A DNA stretch of 27,333 bases from Oscillospiraceae bacterium. GTDB taxonomy: Bacteria > Bacillota_A > Clostridia > Oscillospirales > Oscillospiraceae. The stretch's first letter is position 1; every line of letters begins with the position of its first letter. Location of the stretch: positions 1 through 27,333 of the forward strand of contig JAFQHF010000041.1 in the NCBI GenBank assembly GCA_017398105.1, given 5' to 3'. Under the pieces are notes generated by a model. The model searched no databases. It was not told the origin of the DNA and was given only the letters and a program-made list of their open reading frames with translations. The translations under genes and the position numbers were made by a program. Below are positions 22,133 through 27,333 of the stretch, piece by piece.

Positions 22133-22241
22133 CTGTAGGGCGGGGGCTTGCCCCCGCCGGCAGCAGCCGGATGCAAATGGGAATCCGTGTCTGGTGAATA
22201 CAGACTGTTGGCGGAACGGCGGGGGCAAGCCCCCGCCCTAT
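22133..22241 (+). repeat. Palindrome-ended repeat, family D
   Basis: The 109-bp element starts CTGTAGGGCGGGGGCTT, and each end contains a near-perfect palindrome (GGCGGGGGCTTGCCCCCGCC on the left, the AA version on the right). It ends CCCGCCCTATGC. Same architecture as families A-C but with its own stem and interior. Confidence 0.85.
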
Positions 22242-22248
22242 GCTGGTA

Positions 22249-22716
22249 TTACTTTCTTCTGGGCTGATCCATCAGCTGATCCGTGTCCAGGATCAGGGTC
22301 ACGGGGCCGTCGTTGATGGATTCCACCTTCATATCGGCACCGAACCGGCCGTGCTGAGGAGGATACCCCAGTTCTTCACAGCAGGTCAGGAATTTTTCGT
22401 ACAGGGCATTGCCCAGCTCGGGATTTGCCGCATCCGTAAAGCTGGGACGGCGGCCTTTGCGGCAGTTGCCGTACAGGGTGAACTGGCTGACCACCAGCAC
22501 TTCCCCGCCGACGGCTTCCAGTCCCAGGTTCATTTTGCCGTTTTCGTCTTCAAAAATGCGAAGACCCAGGGCTTTTTCCGCCAGATACCGGCATTCCTTT
22601 TCCGTATCCTCCGGGCCCACACCCAAAAGGATCAGAAAGCCTTTGCCGATCTTTCCGGTAACCGCTCCGTCAATGGTGACGGAGGCGGATTTGACTCTTG
22701 TTAATACAGCGCGCAT
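22249..22716 (-). CDS. dtd: D-aminoacyl-tRNA deacylase
   Basis: The 155-aa enzyme removes D-amino acids (and glycine mischarged on tRNA-Ala) from tRNA, protecting translation. The catalytic SQFTLYG motif and the cross-subunit GP motif NDGPVTL are both present, as is the opening MRAVLTRVKSASVTIDG. The length is as for the family (about 145-155 aa). The ATG at 22716 follows AGGAGG with 8 nt between. It lies between relA and the MBL gene on the same strand, as in Bacillus relA-dtd. Confidence 0.96.
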   Translation of the reverse strand: MRAVLTRVKSASVTIDGAVTGKIGKGFLILLGVGPEDTEKECRYLAEKALGLRIFEDENGKMNLGLEAVGGEVLVVSQFTLYGNCRKGRRPSFTDAANPELGNALYEKFLTCCEELGYPPQHGRFGADMKVESINDGPVTLILDTDQLMDQPRRK

Positions 22717-22738
22717 GGAGTAAACCTCCTGTATCATA

Positions 22739-22767
22739 TGTAGGGGAGGGGCATTGTCCCTCCCCTG
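22739..22767 (-). repeat. Single GC-rich hairpin between relA and dtd
   Basis: TGTAGGGGAGGGGCATTGTC begins like the family A-D ends; GGGGAGGG and CCCTCCCC pair across a 7-nt loop. It looks like a half-element or a processing or attenuator hairpin and has no clear T tract. Confidence 0.6.
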
Positions 22768-22780
22768 CGGAATTTTGGGA

Positions 22781-24973
22781 TTATACCTGACCTCTCCGGG
22801 AACCGGTCACGTCCCGGATGTTCAGGAGCTTTTTGCGGATATGCTCCAGCTCGGCAACATTCTTGACCTCAAAGCGGACGGTGAACATGCTTCGGCCGCC
22901 GGGCAGGTCTTTGCCCACCAGCTCCTTGACGCGGACACGGGCAGAGGTCATGACCATGGCGACATCCAGCAGCAGACCGTCTCTGGTGATGCAGTCCAGC
23001 TCCAGAGTGGTCTCAAAGGGCTGCTCTTCCTGGGTAGCCCAGCGGACCCGGACCCAGCGGGAAGCCTGCCGGGGGTCATCCCGGTTGGCGGCGTTGGGGC
23101 AGTCTGCCCGGTGAACACTGACACCGAAGCCCTTGGTGATGAAGCCGACAATGGCATCGCCGGGAACGGGGGTGCAGCACTTGGCGAATTTGATCATGCA
23201 CGACTCGATGTCTTCTACAATGACACCGTTGATGCCGTGGCGGTTTTGCAGCACGGCCTCGGAATCGGGCTTGATGCGCAGGGGGCCCTGATTGATTTTT
23301 TCGGTATTCTGAGCCTTGATGGCCTTGGTGATATCATCCCGGATGCGGCCCACGGCCTTGGTGGCGGTCAGTCCGCCGTAGCCGATGGCGGCATACATAT
23401 CGTCCCAGCTGCCGAAGGACAGCTTCTTCAGAAAACCCGGCTCCAGCTCGGGATCGGACAGAACGGTCAGGGGCAGGCCGGTGCGCTTCATTTCGGATTC
23501 AAAGGAGGCGCGGCCATGGACGATGTTTTCGTCCCGCTTTTCCTTCTTGAACCACTGCTTGATCTTGGTGCGGGCCTGGTTGGATTTGCAGATGGTCAGC
23601 CAGTCGCGGCTGGGGCCCTTGGCGGTCTTGGAGGTCAGAACCTCCACAATATCGCCGTTTTTCAGCTTGGCATCGATATTGGCGATCCGGTTGTTGACCT
23701 TGGCGCCGATCATGGCGTTGCCGACACCGGAGTGGATGGCATATGCGAAGTCGATGGGGGTGGAGCCTGCGGGCAGAGAGACAATGCGGCCCTTGGGCGT
23801 ATAGACGAAGACTTCGTCATCGAACATGTCGATCTTCATGGACTGGACGAATTCTTCTGCATCGGAATCCTGCTGGGTCTCCAGCAGGCGGCGAACCCAT
23901 TCAAAGTCCTTTTCACTGCCTGCACCGGTGCCCTGCTTGTATTTCCAGTGGGCGGCGATGCCGTATTCGGCAGTCTCGTGCATTTCCCAGGTGCGGATCT
24001 GCACCTCAAAGGGGATGCCCTGGGAGCCGATGACGGTGGTGTGGAGGCTCTGGTACATGTTGGGCTTGGGGGTGGAGATATAGTCCTTGAACCGGCCGGG
24101 AACCAGATTGAACAGGTCATGGACATGGCCCAGAACATTATAGCAGTCGGGGATGGAGTCCACCACACAGCGGAAGGCGTAGATATCGTACAGTTCGTCG
24201 ATGGTCTTGCCCTGGGTCTGCATCTTGCGGTAGATGGAATAGACGTGCTTGATCCGGCCGTAGGTCTTGCTGTGGATACCCATGGCGGTCAGACGCTCGG
24301 TGATCTTGTCCTGGATGGTGCGCATGAAGGTTTCGTCCTGCTCCTTGTGGGCGGACAGATGGGCCATGATGCTTTCATAGTCCGCAGGGGCAAGATACCG
24401 CAAAGACAGATCTTCCAGCTCCCATTTGATCCGCTGCATACCAAGGCGGTGGGCCAGAGGCGCATAGATGTCCATGGTCTCCCGGCATTTCTTGATCTGC
24501 TTGGCGGGGGTCTGGTACTGCATGGTGCGCATATTGTGCAGGCGGTCGGCAATTTTGATCAGCACAACACGGATGTCCTTGGACATGGCCATGAACATTT
24601 TGCGCAGGTTTTCCATCTGGGCCTGCTCGGAGGTGGAGAAATCGGCCCGGGTCAGCTTGGTAACGCCTTCCACCAGCTCGGCTACGGTGGTGCCGAAGAT
24701 CTTCTCAATATCTTCGTGGGAGGCATCGGTATCTTCAATGCAGTCGTGGAGCAGGGCGCCCAGAATGGCGTCCATGTCCAGACCCATTTCGGCCACCACC
24801 TGGGCAACGGCCAGGGGATGAATGATATAGGGGGAGCCGTCCTTGCGCTTCTGGAATTTGTGCTTGACGTTGGCATATTCCACGGCCTTGTCAATCAGGG
24901 CCATGTCTGCGTTGGGCAGGTGCTTTACGATGGCCTTGTGCATGGAGGCATAGTGTTCTTCAAAGGTTTCCAT
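22781..24973 (-). CDS. relA: Bifunctional (p)ppGpp synthetase/hydrolase RelA/SpoT (Rel)
   Basis: The 730-aa ribosome-associated alarmone enzyme drives the stringent response. The HD hydrolase domain is intact (H52, H76, D77 in LLHDCIEDT, D143 in ADRLHNM), so it should degrade as well as make (p)ppGpp. The synthetase domain shows RIKHVYSIYRKM, DLYDIYAFR and EVQIRTWEMHETAEYGIAAHW. A TGS domain (VFVYTPKGRIVSLPAGSTP) and zinc-finger/ACT region with CCTPVPGDAIVGF follow. The length is normal. It starts 7 nt after the recJ stop with only a weak Shine-Dalgarno, indicating translational coupling. apt, usually between recJ and relA in Bacillus, is absent. Confidence 0.97.
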   Translation of the reverse strand: METFEEHYASMHKAIVKHLPNADMALIDKAVEYANVKHKFQKRKDGSPYIIHPLAVAQVVAEMGLDMDAILGALLHDCIEDTDASHEDIEKIFGTTVAELVEGVTKLTRADFSTSEQAQMENLRKMFMAMSKDIRVVLIKIADRLHNMRTMQYQTPAKQIKKCRETMDIYAPLAHRLGMQRIKWELEDLSLRYLAPADYESIMAHLSAHKEQDETFMRTIQDKITERLTAMGIHSKTYGRIKHVYSIYRKMQTQGKTIDELYDIYAFRCVVDSIPDCYNVLGHVHDLFNLVPGRFKDYISTPKPNMYQSLHTTVIGSQGIPFEVQIRTWEMHETAEYGIAAHWKYKQGTGAGSEKDFEWVRRLLETQQDSDAEEFVQSMKIDMFDDEVFVYTPKGRIVSLPAGSTPIDFAYAIHSGVGNAMIGAKVNNRIANIDAKLKNGDIVEVLTSKTAKGPSRDWLTICKSNQARTKIKQWFKKEKRDENIVHGRASFESEMKRTGLPLTVLSDPELEPGFLKKLSFGSWDDMYAAIGYGGLTATKAVGRIRDDITKAIKAQNTEKINQGPLRIKPDSEAVLQNRHGINGVIVEDIESCMIKFAKCCTPVPGDAIVGFITKGFGVSVHRADCPNAANRDDPRQASRWVRVRWATQEEQPFETTLELDCITRDGLLLDVAMVMTSARVRVKELVGKDLPGGRSMFTVRFEVKNVAELEHIRKKLLNIRDVTGSRRGQV

Positions 24974-24980
24974 GGAAAAA

Positions 24981-27041
24981 TCAGCTCTCTTTCGCGCGCA
25001 GCAGCCGCTGCATGGTTTGGCTTGTATTGAGATCGGCCTTCTGGGTGCCTGGGGTCAGCCGAATGGTGATGTACTTGTGCAGGCGCCGGAATTCCAGCAG
25101 CCCTACGTCCTGGAAGATGTCCATACAGACGCTCATCTGGCCCAGGCTCATGGGCCTGCCGGACCAGCGCACGATCTTGCGGCAAAGGCACATGGGGGAT
25201 TCCTGGATGATGCTGGCAGGATGGGCGGCCAGATACCGCCATACCATAGCCAGCATGGCCCGGTCGGGCAGCAGTGCCCGGGCGGCCTGGGGCGTCAGTT
25301 CATTTTTCCGCAGAGCCCGGTAGGCGGCGGTGTCGGGGGAACACTCTGCGCTGCAGGAGGGACGGATGTCGGTCACATTCATCTGCACACTGCGCTCCCC
25401 GCGGAAATCGTTGATCTGGGGCGTAAAGGCGATGTCCACCAGGTCACCCACCTGGATGGAAACAGCCTCGGGATTGGCGGAGAAATAGATGGCGTTCAGA
25501 CTGGTGCGTCCGCAGCGCAGCCGCAGGCGCATGTGGCGTCCGCCGCCCACCATGGTGATGCGCTCAATGATCAGTCCCTTCATCATCAGCACCGGCTTGG
25601 GGCAGCTGTTGCCGCAGGGCTCCAGAACGGACAGGGACTCAATGTTGTGGATGGTCAGAAGCTCCGGCGGGATAGCGCAGTCGATGTCCAGGGACGTTCG
25701 GGGCGCATCGTCACAGTAGAAGCCGGCAGCCAGGGCGCAGATCTGGCGGCGGAATTCGGGAATGTTGCTGCGGGTAATGGTAAAGCCGGCGGCCAGCTCA
25801 TGTCCGCCATAGCTTTCCAGCAGATCGGACAGGGTCGTCAGGGAGGAGAACAGGTTAAATCCTCCGTGGCTGCGGGAGCTGGCCTTGCCGTGCTCACCGT
25901 CCAGACAGATCAGGAAGGCGGGGCAGGCATATTCCTCGGCAATGCGGCTGGCTACGATGCCAACCACGCCCTGATGCCAGCTTTCGTCCGCCAGAACGAT
26001 GGCTTCCGGGGGCTGACCGGCGGGGAGCATGGCCACAGCCTGATTGTAGATCTCCGATTCCACAGCCTGACGCTGGCGGTTCAGATCACACAGGGCCTTG
26101 GCGACTTCCGCTGCCCGGACAGGGTCATCGGTCAGGAACAGCTCCACGGCCAGATCGATCTGGCCCATACGTCCGGCGGCATTGATCCGGGGGGCCAGCA
26201 TGAAGCCGATGGAGGAGGAACTGACGGTTTTGGGGTCACAGCCGCTTTCCGCCATCAGTGCGGCAATACCGGGCCGCTTGGTGCGGCTTAACGATTCCAG
26301 ACCCCGGGCCACAAAGACCCGGTTTTCCCCCTGCAGGGGCATTACATCGGCCACGGTGCCGAGACATACCATATCGGCATACTCCCGAAGCACTTCCTCC
26401 TGATCGCCGCAGAGGGCGGCAGCCAGCTTGAAGGCGACACCGACACCGGACAGATTTTTATGGGGGTATCCGCCATCGGGACGGTGGGGGTCCACCACTG
26501 CGGCGGCATAGGGCAGGGTATCCTTGCATTCATGGTGATCGGTGATCACCAGATCGATGCCCAGCTCCCGGCACAGCTCTGCCTCGGCCACGGCGGTGAT
26601 GCCGCAGTCCACTGTGATGATGAGCTTAACGCCCTCCTTGTGGAGCTGGTGGATGGCAATGGGGTTCAGGCCGTAGCCCTCTTCCAGCCGGCCGGGGATA
26701 TAGCTGACTGCATCCGCACCGTGGCGGCGCAGAAAGTCCGTCAGCAGACAGGTGGAGGTGATGCCGTCCACATCATAGTCACCGAAAACGGCGATTTTTT
26801 CCCCCTTGGCCATGGCAAGCCCCACCCGTCCGGCAGCCAGATCCATATCCGTCATCAGGAAGGGGTCCGGCAGGGGGGCGGAGCAGTCCAGATACTTATG
26901 GGCCTGGGCGCCGGTTTTGATGTTCCGGGAGGCCAGGACCATAGCGGCCAGGGGCGCGAAACCTGACCCCACCAGGGTATTGACAGCACTCACATCCGGT
27001 TCGTTCACGTTCCAAATTCCGTATTTCACTTCAACACACAT
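24981..27041 (-). CDS. recJ: Single-stranded-DNA-specific exonuclease RecJ
   Basis: The 686-aa enzyme degrades single-stranded DNA 5' to 3' in recombination and mismatch/base-excision repair. The DHH-phosphoesterase motifs are DYDVDG (88-93), VDCGI (D145) and TDHHE (DHH at 168-170). The DHHA1 domain has ESYGGHELAAGFT. An OB-fold follows, and a C-terminal extension of about 120 residues is typical of Bacillus-type RecJ. The ATG at 27041 is chosen as the first in frame, about 15 nt after the predicted transcription start, with only a poor ribosome binding site. It is the first gene of the recJ-relA-dtd-MBL-hemZ series. Confidence 0.95.
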   Translation of the reverse strand: MCVEVKYGIWNVNEPDVSAVNTLVGSGFAPLAAMVLASRNIKTGAQAHKYLDCSAPLPDPFLMTDMDLAAGRVGLAMAKGEKIAVFGDYDVDGITSTCLLTDFLRRHGADAVSYIPGRLEEGYGLNPIAIHQLHKEGVKLIITVDCGITAVAEAELCRELGIDLVITDHHECKDTLPYAAAVVDPHRPDGGYPHKNLSGVGVAFKLAAALCGDQEEVLREYADMVCLGTVADVMPLQGENRVFVARGLESLSRTKRPGIAALMAESGCDPKTVSSSSIGFMLAPRINAAGRMGQIDLAVELFLTDDPVRAAEVAKALCDLNRQRQAVESEIYNQAVAMLPAGQPPEAIVLADESWHQGVVGIVASRIAEEYACPAFLICLDGEHGKASSRSHGGFNLFSSLTTLSDLLESYGGHELAAGFTITRSNIPEFRRQICALAAGFYCDDAPRTSLDIDCAIPPELLTIHNIESLSVLEPCGNSCPKPVLMMKGLIIERITMVGGGRHMRLRLRCGRTSLNAIYFSANPEAVSIQVGDLVDIAFTPQINDFRGERSVQMNVTDIRPSCSAECSPDTAAYRALRKNELTPQAARALLPDRAMLAMVWRYLAAHPASIIQESPMCLCRKIVRWSGRPMSLGQMSVCMDIFQDVGLLEFRRLHKYITIRLTPGTQKADLNTSQTMQRLLRAKES

Positions 27042-27063
27042 CCAATAATAACATTTTCTCTAT

Positions 27064-27092
27064 ATTATAACAAAAATAAACCGGATGTACAA
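27064..27092 (-). promoter_or_regulatory. Predicted SigA promoter of recJ-relA
   Basis: On the minus strand, TTGTAC (27087-27092), a 17-nt spacer and consensus TATAAT (27064-27069) lie about 22 nt upstream of the recJ ATG. The very short leader implies near-leaderless or weakly initiated recJ translation. Confidence 0.85.
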
Positions 27093-27150
27093 TAGGAAGT
27101 TGCGAATTTTTGAAACCGGACAAGCCGCGCTTTGAAGAACTGCCGCTGTC

Positions 27151-27184
27151 CCGGAAAAACAAAAGGAGGGGCAGCGCCCCTCCT
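27151..27184 (-). terminator. Probable terminator of a minus-strand gene to the right
   Basis: AGGAGGGGC (27164-27172) pairs with GCCCCTCCT (27176-27184). Read on the minus strand, the hairpin is followed by TTTTGTTTTTCC, a good T-rich tail. Confidence 0.7.
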
Positions 27185-27210
27185 CAGACCGTCAAAAAAG
27201 CCTCGCAGAG

Positions 27211-27325
27211 TTTTCCGCGCAAGCGGAAAATAAAGTGAAAAATATTTTCTGCCGGGGCGTGTACCTGGCAGAAAATACTTCTCAGGCTGCAAGTGTGGAA
27301 TTTGTTCGCCATAGGCGAACAAATT
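27211..27325. repeat. Array of three perfect hairpins
   Basis: TTTTCCGC-GCAA-GCGGAAAA lies at 27211-27230 and has a GNRA-type loop. TATTTTCTGCC and GGCAGAAAATA (27243-27277) form a second stem, and AATTTGTTCGCC-ATA-GGCGAACAAATT (27299-27325) a third. A short open frame crosses them but shows no coding character. The function is unknown. Confidence 0.7.
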
Positions 27326-27333
27326 ATGCGCGC

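Noticed and set aside
171..22241. CRISPR array
   Set aside because: The repeats are palindromic, scattered singly between genes, and not in a regular repeat-spacer series. No cas gene is present.
22754..25030. A 758-codon open frame on the plus strand across relA
   Set aside because: It is antisense to relA, which has every family motif. The frame's product is Gly/Asp/Val/His-rich low-complexity sequence, typical of the reverse reading of a GC-rich gene.
27065..27322. An 85-codon minus-strand frame at the right edge
   Set aside because: It spans four hairpins, the recJ promoter and a predicted terminator, and its product has no recognised domain. It is more likely repeat-derived sequence.

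Overview
The window looks like chromosomal DNA of an endospore-forming, G+C-rich Firmicute, most likely a gut Clostridium-class organism of the Oscillospiraceae/Ruminococcaceae type. This is inferred from a SigG sporulation sigma factor, AGGAGG-type ribosome binding sites, the DUF5685/J-protein pair, the recJ-relA-dtd-MBL-hemZ gene order, the SpoVB-like/HU/RqcP order, and many short palindromic repeats of a kind common in these genomes. Nearly everything is ordinary core-genome content. The unusual material lies between the genes and in a few paralogues that have lost key residues.

Layout. 1-60 is the N-terminal end of a probable IS5-type transposase cut by the window edge. 332-1111 (-) is sigG, preceded by an 836-bp gap that holds a dense cluster of DnaA-box-like nonamers (1135-1606) and a repeat. 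1948-3891 (-) is a tandem pair of ROK-family sugar kinases; the first-transcribed copy has lost its catalytic Asp. 4087-6593 (+) are rpsT and recG, each with its own promoter. 6679-7722 (+) is a secreted leucine-rich-repeat protein with a Thr/Glu/Pro stalk. 7919-11580 (+) are gpmI (plant-like subtype), an Asp23/YloU protein and the fatty-acid kinase FakA. 11783-12607 (+) is a YihY/BrkB membrane protein. 12864-14337 (+) is an overlapping DUF5685/J-domain pair. 14436-15686 (+) is a cobalamin-riboswitch operon with a DUF4430 (transcobalamin-like) surface protein and an ECF S-component. From 16114 to 27041 everything is on the minus strand: rqcP, HU, a SpoVB/MurJ-like flippase, an aberrant amidohydrolase, then hemZ, an MBL-fold hydrolase, dtd, relA and recJ, which read in the order recJ to hemZ.

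How the genes work together. The riboswitch operon is a compact B12 capture and uptake module that needs EcfA/A'/T encoded elsewhere. recJ, relA and dtd form the conserved repair / stringent-response / tRNA-proofreading cluster, here without apt. HU and RqcP are co-transcribed, as is usual in Firmicutes. YloU and FakA form a conserved envelope/fatty-acid pair.

Between genes there are at least nine copies of short repeats. One superfamily has TGTAGGG ends and a perfect hairpin at each end (171, 1736, 11646, 12628, 14346, 15803, 21436, 22133). Two others are an AATGCTGAATGCTAAAT-type repeat (9482, 18338) and a CTTCCCCCGGGGGGAAG-ended repeat (19805). The repeat at 15803 is nested in a larger inverted repeat whose outermost 47 bp match at 46 positions. 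No tRNA, rRNA or CRISPR array was seen.
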